A DNA stretch of 64,000 nt, taken from NCBI RefSeq assembly GCF_964204645.1, contig NC_134028.1, positions 11,261,001 to 11,325,000 of the forward strand, read 5' to 3'. The notes under the pieces were generated by a model. The model was not told where the DNA came from. It searched no databases and was given only the letters and a program-made list of their open reading frames with translations. The first letter of the stretch is position 1. Every line of letters begins with the position of its first letter. This DNA comes from Tubulanus polymorphus. Lineage: Eukaryota; Nemertea; Palaeonemertea; Tubulaniformes; Tubulanidae. The position numbers were made by a program, and so were the translations under genes. Positions 38,001 to 49,394 of the stretch are shown here, in pieces.

Positions 38001-39383
38001 TACGTAGATATAATGAATTTGATCAATCGAAGTGGTTAGAAAAATATATAGATTTTAATACACAACAGAGAACCATATCAAAAACAGATTTTGAAAAAGA
38101 TTTCTTCAAATTAATGAATAATAGTTTTTATGGTAAAACATGTGAAATATTAGAAATAGAAATGATATTGAATTAGTAAATAATTCTGAACGATTAAGAC
38201 ATTTATAATCAAGCCCTTGAAATTTAGGAAATAAAAGATTCGAAGATTATTTAACAGCAGTAAAATTAAAAAGAACGTCAATGAAATTTAATAAACCTAT
38301 ATTCATTGGTTCAACTGTTTTAGAAGTATCAAAATTATTAATGTATGATTTTTATTATAATGTTTTACAACCACTTTTTGGGGAAAAGCATATTGAAATA
38401 TTATATTTTGATTCTGTAACAGCTGACACCCCAATATTATTAAAATACAATAACCAAATATTAATTAGAAGAATTTCAGAAATAATTCCAAAAAAAAATG
38501 AACTTTATATTTCATATGGTGAAAAAGAATTAATACAAATAAATGGATTAATGGATGTTTGGACAAGAAATGGATGGAAAAAATTAAAGAATATAAATAG
38601 ACATAAAACAAATAAGAAAATCTATAGAGTTAGAACTAAATTAGGGTTTGTAGATGTTACAGAAGATCATAGTTTAATAAAACGAAATGGTAATGAAATA
38701 GAACCAACTGATATAAAAATTGGAGATGAATTATTACATAAAAGATTTTTCCAAAGAATGAATCATATGTCATTTGATGAAATAATTGATAATATTTATA
38801 ATATAGAACGTGAATCATTAGAAGAAAAAGAATATTTTATCAAAGGATTCTTTATGGGTGATGGTTCAGCAGGTGTGTATAATTATGTTTGGGGTAATAA
38901 ATAGTGTTGGTATTTGCGCAATCAAGATTTGAAATTATTAGAAAGAATAATGAAATACTGTGAAGAAGTTTTATTCACATAAAACATTTTGAATCATGGA
39001 TGTTATGAAATCATCAGCAGTTTATAGAATACTCGTTAATAACCCTAAAGATTTTGCTATAAAATATAATGACGAATTCTATATTCAAGCAATAGTGAAA
39101 AGTAATACTTCAACCAAAGAAAAGATAGTGCCAGATTATGTATTAAATGCAGAATATAATCTTAGAAAATGGTTCTTCATTGGATTCTACGCAGCAGATG
39201 GTGCTAAAAAATTTACGAGTTCTCCAGCAATAACATTTGCACAAAAAGGTAAAGTTGGTATTTCAGGATTGAATCTATTATGTAATTCATTAGGGGCGAA
39301 CTCTTTTATCGCGACCGAAACCTCCATTCGAACTCCCCGGTGAAAAGTAAAATAGAATGCGATCGGAGGAAGTGTGGAGACCC

Positions 39384-40790
39384 ATGATGGCGACGGCGGG
39401 TGACAGTTTAACGCTGGCTTTGCCACTCTGATCAGAGTTATTTGATAACGACGATCTAGAGTCCTATCACTATCACAACGTCGAAGAAGAGAAACTTAAA
39501 TATCAAGTTGTACTATGCTCGACTCAGTAAGTATCTTAAACACGCACAAGCCATGAGGTTTACTTTCTTTTCAATTCAATTAATATGATTTTATTTCGTT
39601 TGTCTTAGACTTAATTTTGTTAATAATTAAGTTGCATATGACCTGCATGATAGGAGCTAGGGGGCATAAATATGTTAAAAGCCACTAAAAGTTAATGTCA
39701 GTCTTGTCTGGTGTTCAACATCTACAACTTCCGTGAAAAGTTCTATCATTTTTTATTTTTCAGGCTGCGGTCAGACAGGATAAAAATAAACATGTACACA
39801 GAAAATATAGCAAGTGAATACTTGGACGAAGATTTCAAACGTTTATTCAGATTATCTCGAGGCACATATGCAACTCTGAGTAATCTACTCGAACCATTAC
39901 CAGAGATGCAAACTGCAGTAATAAACAGAGGTCGACAGGCAGTTAACGCAGAAAAAAAGATCCTTGCCACTTTGTGGTATCTAGGTACATTGGACACAAT
40001 TAGACAAATCTCAGACAGGTTCGATGTTTCTGAATCGTGTGTTCTAAAGTGTATTACAACGGTATTATCTGCTATAACTAATGGACTTACAAAAAAGATA
40101 ATTAAATGGCCATCAGTTGAAGAGCAGGAAGAGATTTCTGATGGATTTTACCAACGTAATGGTTTTCCTGGAATTATTGGGGCAATTGATTGCACACACG
40201 TTGAAATTAAAGCTCCTCGCAGGCCAGATAAACAAGTGTTTGTGAACCGGAAATCATATCATTCCATGAATGTTCAGGCAGTGTGTAAAGACGACATGCG
40301 CTTCACCCATATTTATGTCGGCTGGCCGGGAAGCGTGAATGATTCGAGAATATTAAAAAACAGTGACTTGTAGAATAATTTCGGTTTATTTGGTGACAAA
40401 CATATTCTGGGCGATGGAGGTTATCCCTGTCGCAGATGGTTAGTGAGGCCATATCGTAACGATGGCAATATGACTCGAGCTCGTAGACGATTTAATTACT
40501 TGTTGTCCAGTAATAGAGCAGTCATAGAAAGAGCGTTTGGTAGAGTTAAAGGTCGATTTAGGCGTCTCCATTATGTCAATGTCCATTCCATTAAAAAAAT
40601 TATTATTATCATCACCTCTGCATTTGTCTTGCATAATATCTGTTCAATGTCAGATGAAGATGATCTTGAAGATTTACATGACGTTGTTGACGATGGCCTG
40701 GAGGCAAATAATGGTGCCGAGATCATAGGTGCTGATCATGAAGGAGAACAGTATAGAAACGATTTAAGATTGCAATTGGTTGGAGAGTAG
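39384..40790 (+). pseudogene. Harbinger DDE transposase (two exons, two stops)
   Basis: Exon 1 39384-39526 (acidic, ends before GTAAGT at 39527) joins in phase to exon 2 39764-40790 (acceptor TTTTTCAG). Exon 2 has a helix-turn-helix region (LATLWYLG, SDRFDVSES) and the DDE domain: IGAIDCTHVEI (first D), VGWPGSVNDSRI, LGDGGYP (second D region) and NRAVIERAFGRVKGRF (E), then FVLHNIC and an acidic tail. In-frame stops: TGA at 39429 in exon 1 and TAG at 40371 just after SRILKNSDL. Otherwise well preserved. An ATG in exon 2 (39792) would bypass the first stop. Confidence 0.9.
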
Positions 40791-41879
40791 TATATCTTCT
40801 ACCTTGCATACAAAGTTTTAATGCATTTGTAACACTTAAGTCATTAAATTAGTATTCAAGTCATTTCTTTTTGTCCAATTCAATTATTTGCACACAGGTG
40901 ACACAGAAGTTTGGTTTAGAGACTGAGGATGTTTGATGTATCAACTTTTATCAAAATGCGGCCTCGACTCCCTGCCCCATTAGAATTTCACCAATTTTAG
41001 ACTGCCTTAATAGCCACAATAACAACAATTGTTTTCATTATAATATACGAGGAGTTTAAAGCAATCAATTTCGAATTTATCATAACAGTGCATGCCTGGC
41101 TTCATGTGCAAAGTATACTATGCGTTGGATTTTTGTGGCTATTAAAATTTCTGCCAAAAGTTTATCATTCAAACTTCTCGGTTAACCCCCTTACACTGGA
41201 TGCTGACCAGGGCCCCTAACTCCTTCCAAACCAAAAATGTTTTTCAAGGTCCTTGGATTTTGAAAATTTTAAGGTTTAAGGCCTAGTTGTTATACACACA
41301 GATTCTACTGAATTAAATGGTTTACCTGGATAAACAGTACTGATTTAGGAGTCTTAAATTGTGATATGAAAGTGATGTATACACTCCTCGAAAAGTCCTT
41401 GAATTCTGGAATGACTGATCCGTAGGAACCCTGCTGATTGGAAACTGTTTCTCTGTTCCATACCGCCCACAATTTTACTAAAGAGAATGCCATGAAAGGT
41501 ATTACAGCAAAGGAACAAAATGTTATTATAAACGTAAAATAAAATTTTTATTATGGAAATCCTCCATCATAAAATTATAAAAATATAAATGATAATATAA
41601 TTTCCCCATTTTATCACGTAACCAAAATTTCCCTCATTTTTAGAACCGCTCCCCTTACCGCAAATTCAAACAGTATGTAATAGGATTGTGAAATGATATA
41701 GTACGAGATATACCGTAGCATAAGTCATTTACAAATATTTTCAATCAAATTAGTGAAAACTGTAATGTACAACTGAAAAAAAACTTGAGGTAGTCAGACT
41801 TATGCGTACCTTTTATCATAAAACAGCATTTAAAATACTGTATTGAACAAGCTGGATCTTTACTTTTTTGAAATAGCAC

Positions 41880-43433
41880 TTACAAAATCTTTGAACAAAG
41901 ACATTTTTCATTATGCATTTGCATGGCCATGTCCTTGTCTATTTTACGTCGTTCCTCAGCTCTTTCTTCCATGGCCCCCAAATATTCAATTACTGTTGAA
42001 GCTGCTGATTTTTTTGTTCTACATTTATCCGATGGAGAGATTTCATCAAGCTTTCGTTTTTTAACAATAGGTGATAATTCACTATCATCATCAGTAGATG
42101 AATCATGAAGAGGATTACTATCTCTACTACTGAAAGTAACTGGTTTTATATTTGCCGATTTTACACCAAGAGCGTCATCCAGCTCATTTTCATACACATA
42201 ATCTTTGACATAGCCTGAACCCGATTTATTTTTTGCATCTTTTACATTTTTAAACCCTGTATTTATAGTTCTCCATCTACCCCTTATTTGCTCAGCACTA
42301 AAATCAAAATCATCATTCTGCATTTCTTTTGCGATCTTCATCCACAACATGGACTTACGCATCTTCCCTTCATTTACTTTATCAATATTTTTGCGATACA
42401 AATCGATCAACTTGAGGGTTGACTGTTTGGTCCATTTTCCACTTGCAGTACCAGCCTCGTCCACTATTACACTCCGAGTTTCGGAAACAGTTAGATTTTC
42501 AATTGACCCTGAAAAAAAACCTAGTCTAATAACTTTGGAAGAATAAACCATCACATGTTTTTAAATAATTTGCAACCAAATCCTTTCCAAATTTTAAAAA
42601 AATAATGTTTTGTTGATTTTCTGCAGTATTGCAATGTCAATGCTTCTTGACTTCCTTATTGCCAACTGCCAAATGAATCTACTAAAATATTAAATTTGGC
42701 CACGATGCCCCTGAAATATATGTTTAATATGCAGTTAGATAGAAAACATTCGAATATGATGCATATGTACATACCTGAAGTTGATGCTTCTTTATATTCA
42801 ATATGAAATGCTACACCGGCATCTTGCGTTTCTCCTATAATTTAATCAAGGCGACAAATTTAAAACTGGAATTTTGACACGTACAACTTACAAAACCGTT
42901 CAAAAAGTGAAAACGGGCCTATAGCCAATGTAGAGTGATTCTTTAAAAATATGCATACCGGTGCCACCCTGTGCACGTGCGCACAAAACGTATCATAATT
43001 TCGTAGCAGAGTTTTCAGAATACATGTATCTAAAAATATTACATAAACAAGAAATCAACATGTACTGAGTGGAAGTATTACGAGATAATGAAGATTAGAG
43101 TTAACTACAAAACTCCATGAATTAAAAGTCATCTAAATATTTAAATCATTAGTTGAAAAAGGCAAGTCATGAATTAACATAAATTACCATATTCATTGTG
43201 GCACAGTCGACTAATTATGAAAAGTTACACTAAACACAAGTAACACTACGACACTGAATTGATTCTGCATTCATTCTAATGAGGTTCAGTATGCCGCCAC
43301 AGCTTATGCCTTACCTCTTTGATGAATTATTCTATTATAGATATCATTTTCGACGACAAGTGTTATCGTCTGGCCATTCCTCTCAATCGTTAAGGCTTTT
43401 GTTGAACCAAGGTTGTCCTGGCCAGAAGGTGCT
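41880..43433 (-). CDS. Harbinger Myb/SANT-like DNA-binding protein (three exons visible)
   Basis: Second Harbinger gene, needed with the transposase for nuclear import and end binding. Exons on the minus strand: 43433-43315 (reads QDNLGSTKALTIERNGQ), 42834-42775 and 42508-41880. All have consensus AG/GT borders and compatible phase 1 junctions. The last exon holds a trihelix/Myb domain (GKWTKQSTLKLIDLYRKN, MLWMKIAKEM, IRGRWRTINTGFKNVKD), a Ser/Asp-rich linker and a nuclear-localisation-like KKRKLDE. The first coding exon is not identified. No stop inside the three exons. Confidence 0.82.
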
Positions 43434-43557
43434 CTGTAAATATAAATTAATCCTACAAAATTAATTTAATTTTTTAAGCTACTCTAAAAAAAATTAAACC
43501 TTCGGCCTATAGATACATAACCCTATTTTTTCCAATTGCCATGTTATAAAGAAGCAA

Positions 43558-43775
43558 GGTAAAAGTGCAGATCCGCACCTCTCGTGATCGACGCAATCTA
43601 CTGAATGACTGAATCCAGGCTAAAATCTTTCTAATGATGATATCTTAAAATTTACCAATGGCAATGTACTGAATTGAATTGCTGATGTCTGATGACATTT
43701 TGAATCTGAAACAATGATATCTAATGTAATTGATTGAACCGTTTATGCGAAGAGGTGTGGATCTGCACTTTTACC
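43558..43775. mobile_element. 218-bp MITE nested in the Harbinger (TSD AGAAGCAA)
   Basis: Inverted termini of about 25 bp: GGTAAAAGTGCAGATCCGCA at the left, its complement with one change at the right. Flanked by the 8-bp duplication AGAAGCAA (43550-43557, 43776-43783). Non-coding. Different family from M8. An 8-bp duplication suggests hAT-type mobilisation. Confidence 0.9.
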
Positions 43776-44840
43776 AGAAGCAACTTAGGCCTGCCCTTAG
43801 GAGGTTAAGTGATCTGCAAATGGAATACTGCTACTTTTTAATGAATAAAATTGCATTGGATTGAATTTGTTTGATTACAGGCTAAGTTGAAAACACGTCG
43901 CCGATGGACGGATGAGGCGCATATATTATTGCGCGTCGGATGTCTATGATCAATAGAATGCAAACCTGGATAACAATATACAAATATGTCTTTTCCAACA
44001 AGAAAATAGAGAGGATAGGTAGAAAATAATAGGATTCATACCGCACTGTCACACGTTCGGTCGCCATGTTGGCTCCACACAAAATCCGAATCACACCACC
44101 TCGACAGAAAGGAGGTTTCGGAGACTCCAAAAAGTCACGTGACCAATAAAAGAGTACGATTGGAGGCAAACGGATTCTCCGATCTGATAAAAGAGTTCGC
44201 CCTAGGTTTTAATATGAATATTGGATTGATTAAATCTATGCCAAATTGTTTTAATCTAAGGCATACAGAAAAAGAAATAACTGAAGAAGTTAAAGATTTA
44301 TTTGAAACATCTAACCCATCAGATTATGTTTATGATTTATCAACTGAAGATGGCACATTTACCTGTGGATTTCCATTAATAGCGGCCAATACTGATGCGT
44401 ACATACTAAAAATCAAGACAAATGACATAACAAAAGACTTAAAAACATTAAAACATCATTTTGATTCTAGCAATTATCCCAAAGATCATGAACTATTTAG
44501 CAATGATAATAAAGATTCTTGGTAAGTTTAAAGATGAATTAGGGGGTGATGAAATGATTGAATTTGTTGGGATAAGAAGTAAAATGTATAGTTATAGAAC
44601 AAAAGATCATGAAGCTAAAAAGTTAAAAGGAATAACAAAACATGTGGTTGATAAACATATAGAGTTTCAAGATTGTACTAAGTGTTTATATAACTCAATT
44701 GTAATGAAACATAAAATGAATTGTTTAAGATCAGAAGATCACGAGATGTACATTAATGAAGTTGAAAGAACTAGTTTGAATCCATTTGATGATAAAAGAT
44801 ATATTTTGGCCGATGGAATAAAAACATTACCTTATGGTTA

Positions 44841-46152
44841 TTAAAACATAAAATCAAGATCATCATACTCGAAATCGCTACTGGTTTCTTCATTTTTATT
44901 TAATTGTTTAGGTTCTTCCATTTCATTTTTCTCATTTAAATAAAGTTCTATATTGTACCACATTTCATCTCGCTTTCTTTGTTTCTTTTTGTTCGTTAAT
45001 TCATCAAATGGAATTATAATATCGATGTTTAAAAAATTTACAATCTTATTTAAAAAGAATTCATAATTAATTGAATCTGTTATTCTATTATCCACATAAT
45101 ATCTTAATATTTTTTTTGAATGTTTCTTTTATATTTTCCATATCTTGTTCTGTTAATTTAGGTTTTTTATAATAATCGTTGAATAATAGATATAAATACA
45201 TTTTCTTTTCTTGTGTGTTAAATGTTGATGGAATAATTGTTTTATAATATCTTTTTTAGTTATTTCACCATTTTTATTTTCTATCATTTTCATTTTGTCA
45301 AGCCATTGCTTATATTCTGGTGTATGATCTTCCATAGAAAATATCTCAAATATTTCATTTAGATTTTTTAATTTTGGTTCTATAAGAATATCTCTAGTTT
45401 TTTCATCACCCCATAAATTCCTTTGCCATCCACATTCATTACAAAACATCACAGAATTTTCTTGTCTTAAGTACTCATAAATACATTGTGGGCATTTTTT
45501 TCTATCATAGCTTGGTAATAGATCTTCATTAAGTTCTTGGTATTTACTTACGTTTTCTTTATGTTTTTTTGTTCTATTAAGTAGATTTAAATTACTTGTT
45601 GTAATAACCAATTTACAATATTTACAATATGTTTTTCTTACTAATTCATTATATTGTTTTTCTAACTTTTCAAGTGTTTCTTCATTATCTGGTAACGTTT
45701 TCTCATATTTCATTTTTTCTAATATTTTATTTTTTCTTTCATTGAATTCTGTTTCAAATTTATTAGAAATTTTATCTATATGTGCTTTACGAAATTGATG
45801 ATTCTCCCAATCTTCTATATTTTCAGGGCTATATTTTATTCGACAATGCTCACAGAAATGATCTTTTACATTATTCTTATCATAGAATAAGAAAGGTCTT
45901 TTCCAAATAATTTCAGGTTCAGTTTCAACAGAATTACTATTACTTTCGTTACTATCAACATTAACCGTTGTGTCTTTAATTTTACACTTCTCTGAATGTT
46001 TTTTAACATAATTTCTTGAGAATAATTTATTACAATTTGGGCAGTTTATTTTAGGGGGTTTATAATTTTCATCATGTTTTTTTCATATGTCGAGCCATAT
46101 TACTTTTTCTTAGAAGTTCACCACAAATTTCACATGGTATCTTCTCATCCAT
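44841..46152 (-). pseudogene. Polinton multi-zinc-finger protein (two frameshifts)
   Basis: ATG at 46152 (MDEKIPCEICGEL). Successive zinc motifs: CEIC...H...H, CPNC...H..C, CEHC, CKYC and CPQC...CNEC (a ribbon-like pair near the middle, with GWQRNLWGD). An acidic tail ends in DFEYDDLDFMF. Frameshifts near 46080 and 45160-45240 split it into three open parts. It is the only long internal minus-strand gene, converges on PolB (3-nt overlap) and shares a bidirectional promoter with 46222. Probably DNA-binding, regulatory; the family is not otherwise recognised. Confidence 0.75.
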
Positions 46153-46221
46153 TTATTTAGGAAAAATTTTATCAAAATTAATTTTTAGTGATGAGAGGTA
46201 ATTTTTTTATGTTATAAATAA
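46153..46221. promoter_or_regulatory. Bidirectional Polinton promoter
   Basis: 69 bp between divergent starts. Both flanks show the T-run/ATAAATG pattern: (minus) TTTTTCCTAAATAAATGG, (plus) TTTTTTTATGTTATAAATAA then ATGG. It contains GTGATGAGAGGT at 46188-46199, the exact complement of the 12-mer ACCTCTCATCAC found in both TIRs. Confidence 0.6.
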
Positions 46222-46977
46222 ATGGTAGAATTAAAAGAATACTGAATATTTGTTGATTCTAGAAGACTTACAAATTATAAATCACATTATTTACTAGTAC
46301 AATTAGATAGAGAATTTAAGAATTGTGTTGATTTAAAATTAATAAATGTAAGTTTATGTAATTCTTTTTATAATATATCGGATAAAACCTTTGAACATAG
46401 AGGGTTTATGATTTATATGAGAAATAAATATAAATGGTTTCATCTATTTTTAAAACCAGGATTATATAATTTAGAATCATTAGCGCAGGAAATTAATAGA
46501 AGAGCTCGGTTGAAAATCGGGGGCACTTCTGTATTTGAAATTAAATTTAATAAAATTGATAGTACTAATAAAATAAGAATAAAGATATCTAATGAACAGC
46601 ATAAATTCATGGTAAACAAACCAATGGCTAAAATGTTAGGAATTAAACCGCTTACAGTTACTGGAAACGCAGAAGGAATCTCAAATATAATACCTTTTAC
46701 ACACTTTTATATTTATTGCAATTTAATCGATCCTACAAAAACTTTCGAAGCTACTAAAGAAACAATTTGTAGTTCTAGTATATTAACTATTTTACGGCTA
46801 AAAAATGTTAAACAATTTGGAACTCAAATAAATTATAATTTAACAGAATGTGATTTTAAACCTTGTATTCCTCAATTTAATAATTTTAGATTAGAAGTAA
46901 GAAATCATAATGGATATTTAATTGATTTGAATAACTTTCCTATAATTTATGAATTAATTATAAGATGTAGAGAGTAA
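46222..46977 (+). pseudogene. Probable Polinton penton / minor capsid protein (one stop)
   Basis: ATG at 46222. A TGA at 46243 (after VELKEY) interrupts an otherwise open frame of about 250 residues. The beta-rich sequence has the layout I expect of the single-jelly-roll minor capsid (penton) of Polintons: an N-terminal LVQLDREFKNCVDLKLINV strand pair, a FLKPGLYNLESLAQEIN motif (compare P-x-G-x-Y...L...I), and a distal HFYIYCNLIDP segment followed by PIIYELIIRCRE at the C-terminus. It lies in the capsid cluster. Assignment is by pattern and position, not by a search. Confidence 0.6.
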
Positions 46978-46993
46978 TTTTTTCACTATATAA

Positions 46994-47554
46994 ATGAATA
47001 TAACTGTTGGAGCGAGTATATGTTTTGGATTCGATTTTAAATATGAGAAAGAAATGAAATTTAACAGTACTGATGTAATTACGCGTATTAAAAATATTGC
47101 ATTTTCTAATGAAACAACATTTGAGTATGAAAAAACAATAGATAAAGAAACTTTAAATGTAGAAAAGATTGTTAACGCTTTAGCATTTACTGGTGGTGGT
47201 TATTTATTTAAGCATATTGATAAGAATGGTTCATTATCAGAACAAAAAAGACATAATTTAGCATTAGAGAAATACAATAAAGCAGCAGAAGAATATAGAG
47301 AAAAGTGGCAAAACTATATGGATTATATTAACAAGGAATTATATGATCAGAAAATTTCATATAGAGATTTTCAATCAGTTGATGATGCAATGAGTTTATA
47401 TAACGCAGTAACAAATAAAGAAAAATTACATCTATACAAACCTAAATTATCAGATTATTATACCCCAAGTAAAGAAGAACAGAAATATGAAATAATTTGG
47501 ATTTTAGGCGGAACAGTTATTGTTATATTTGTAGCATATAAATTTACTAATTAG
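46994..47554 (+). CDS. Polinton protein with C-terminal membrane anchor
   Basis: Intact 186 residues. Start chosen at ATG 46994, preceded by TTTTTCACTATATAA. The central part is a charged helical segment (EQKRHNLALEKYNKAAEEYREKWQNYM) likely to form a coiled coil. A single transmembrane helix lies at the C-terminus (IIWILGGTVIVIFVAYKF). One of the few undamaged genes here. Function unknown; position among structural genes suggests a virion component. Confidence 0.72.
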   Translation: MNITVGASICFGFDFKYEKEMKFNSTDVITRIKNIAFSNETTFEYEKTIDKETLNVEKIVNALAFTGGGYLFKHIDKNGSLSEQKRHNLALEKYNKAAEEYREKWQNYMDYINKELYDQKISYRDFQSVDDAMSLYNAVTNKEKLHLYKPKLSDYYTPSKEEQKYEIIWILGGTVIVIFVAYKFTN

Positions 47555-47573
47555 TAATTTTTTTGCTAAATAA

Positions 47574-48004
47574 ATGGATGATAAAGTTGATAATATTGAT
47601 ATTATTCCTCATGATATAAATAAAACTAAATTAAAAATAAATTTAGAAAAACAAATATTAGAATTTGAAAGTGACTTAAAAATAAAAAAGAAATATTTAA
47701 AAAGTAAAATTGTATATTTTTTATTATCAGTGGTTCAGTTACAATTAGTTCTGTAATAACATTTCTAGCAAAATTCAGTCCATTACCACCTTTAGCTATA
47801 TCAATTGGTGTGTAAGGTTTAAGTTCAAGTGTTAGAACTGGCATAAGTTCAAAATTAAATATAAAAAGTAATAAAGAAAAAATTAAAACTAATATAAAAG
47901 AAATTAATAAATTAAAAAACACACTAGATTATATAATAAGTTTAAACGGTAACATAACAGTTGAAGAACAAGATAAGTTATTAAAAGAATTAATAAATTA
48001 TTAA
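47574..48004 (+). pseudogene. Polinton small membrane protein (frameshift and stop)
   Basis: ATG at 47574 after TTTTTTTGCTAAATAA. The N-terminal half is charged and helical (KINLEKQILEFESDLKIKKKYLKSK). A frameshift near 47727 leads into a hydrophobic region (SVTISSVITFLA, PPLAISIGV), then TAA at 47813 in that frame and an amphipathic tail ending KLLKELINY. The helix, hydrophobic pair, helix layout recurs in Polintons of other animals; role unknown. Confidence 0.65.
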
Positions 48005-48020
48005 TTTTTTTATTATATAA

Positions 48021-49394
48021 ATGGTAGATAGTTTTCCAAAAGCTTTTCAATATAACAAATCAATTAAATATAATATTCCTGCAATAGATTTTAACAAAAA
48101 TATTACATATAAAAATTTAGTTTTAAATTCATCAACTAATCTAGAAATTTATGTTACTGAAACACAGTTTTTTATTTCTAAGATGGAAAATATATTTAAT
48201 AAATATGAAGTTACTTTTACTTGAGATGAACATCATATATATAAAGTAAAATCTAATATGAAATATTGGCAGAATCAATTAAATTTTGCTGTTTAATGTG
48301 CAACAACTGGTTGTGGTATAAGTTGGAATGATCATTTAAATAACTTAGATAAAAATTTGAATTATTCTGATTTAAAATTAATTCACACAATATTTAGATT
48401 TCACACATATTTTCAAATCAGAATAATTTTAAATGAATTAGAATGTCCTTTACCCGGATCTAAATTGTTTAAAGAATTGGATAATAATATTAATCCATCT
48501 AAGTTTTTTAAAATATGTAATGAATTTAATATAAATATTAATTCTGATTTTAGAGTGCATGGTAAATTGCAAGGTATTGGTGAACAGTATGAAATAAAAA
48601 GAATTGATTATATGCATAGAATTGGAGCTTATCATAATTATAAAATTGATAATAATAATTGTTGGATTAATTTTATTTTAGAAAATAGTGAAGATTTTAC
48701 TGAAGCTGGAATACAAAGAATAAATCAATCTATTAGAACTTATTTGATATGTATTTTAGGTGCGCAAGTTGAAACAAGATCACCAATAGTTGGAAATGAT
48801 AACACTTCATTTGATACACAGAAACAATTCAAAGTATTATTTGAAGATTCCATTCATAATGATAAAAATAGATTGATTCCAGAAAACATTGTAAGATATC
48901 AAAATTATTTAGATAAATCACATATTAGATTAAATTATTGTATAGGCCCTAATCTATTAATTATTTATAATGATTTAGTATTAAAGATGGGAAATATAAT
49001 TGGTTATAATAATCTAATTAAAACTGCAACAATAAATAATTCATTTGGATTGAATGATATAAATAAAAAGATAATTACTGCTCCAAAATTAATGGAAGGT
49101 GAAAAAAATAAAAAACATATTCGATCAACAGAAACTAAAACTAATAATATAAAATTAAATAATGATTCTAAACCGGATTACAATACTATTGAAAATGGTG
49201 CCGCACGGCACCCACACGGTGATATTAAAACTGATAATATTCAACATGAAATAATTAAACTAAATGATGATAATAAATCCCATGAAAATGCTAAATTAGC
49301 TATAACTTGTATAGGAATTGTAATCGGAGGAACATTATATTTTAAATTTCAATTTTTTTATTATGTAAATGGCAGAAGGTGGAGAAGCTTATGA
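48021..49394 (+). pseudogene. Conserved Polinton protein of unknown function (two stops)
   Basis: ATG at 48021 (TTTTTTTATTATATAA upstream). Stops at 48222 (TGA) and 48294 (TAA) fall in the most conserved part, around NMKYWQNQLNFAV and CATTGCGISWNDHL. The rest is open, with FRFHTYFQIRIILNELECPLPG, KFFKICNEFN, NNCWINFILENSEDFTEAGIQRINQSIR and a C-terminal hydrophobic segment. I recognise this signature from Polinton proteins of other animals, without known function. A palindromic repeat element (49191-49226) lies in frame in the linker, encoding GAARHPHGD. Its end overlaps the next gene's start by 26 nt. Confidence 0.75.
49191..49226 (-). repeat. Small palindromic repeat, copy inside a coding region
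   Basis: Inverted copy of the repeats at 54965-55000 and 55011-55046 (core TGTGGGTGCCGTGCGGCACC on the minus strand). In frame within 48021-49394. Confidence 0.8.

Larger units (their letters stand above)
39294..44202 (+). mobile_element. PIF/Harbinger transposon inserted in the intein (TSD TAG)
   Basis: 4909 bp with about 17-bp terminal inverted repeats (GGGCGAACTCTTTTATC at the left, complement at 44186-44202) and a 3-bp target duplication TAG (39291-39293, 44203-44205). It encodes a two-exon DDE transposase (+) and a three-exon Myb/SANT-like protein (-), the two-gene Harbinger layout. The intein reading frame on the two sides is the same once the element and one TAG are disregarded. This confirms both borders and shows the intein was open at this point when hit. 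Confidence 0.93.
38413..44390 (+). pseudogene. Intein with LAGLIDADG endonuclease in PolB motif C (split by Harbinger)
   Basis: Starts with Ser directly after YFD (SVTADTPILL, block A) and ends PLIAAN followed by Thr, so the splice junctions are YFD/S and N/T. This is the classic insertion point between the two catalytic acidic residues of PolB. Block B is VTEDHSLIKR. Two LAGLIDADG motifs are FIKGFFMGDGSAG and FFIGFYAADGAKK. Block F is DYVYDLSTEDGTF. Length without the transposon is about 355 codons, normal for a full intein. The usual penultimate His is Ala here. A TAG (38902) and a frameshift (near 38985) hit the endonuclease half. Host N-part 38413-39293, C-part 44206-44390. Confidence 0.88.
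35059..44844 (+). pseudogene. Protein-primed DNA polymerase B (Polinton), intein-containing, disrupted
   Basis: Replicates the element from its ends. ATG at 35059 in the TIR. A frameshift by 35094 leads into two C2H2 fingers (CTYC...H...H and CEVC...H...HH), then the Polinton N-terminal region (FLWSIISCLHP; a CxxC finger LCRKCLSKF). The exonuclease domain has YGDFES and FHNLSGYDTHLF, next to a DHDH...CNL motif. The palm has motif A (DANNLYGWAMM), motif B (MNNSFYGKTCE) and motif C, split after YFD at 38412 and resumed at TDA (44391). Frameshifts lie near 35080, 35665, 36102, 37560, 38140, 38985 and 44520; in-frame stops at 36544, 38218 and 38902. A 4.9-kb transposon lies within the intein. Not functional now. 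Ends 3 nt into the convergent zinc-finger gene. Confidence 0.92.
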
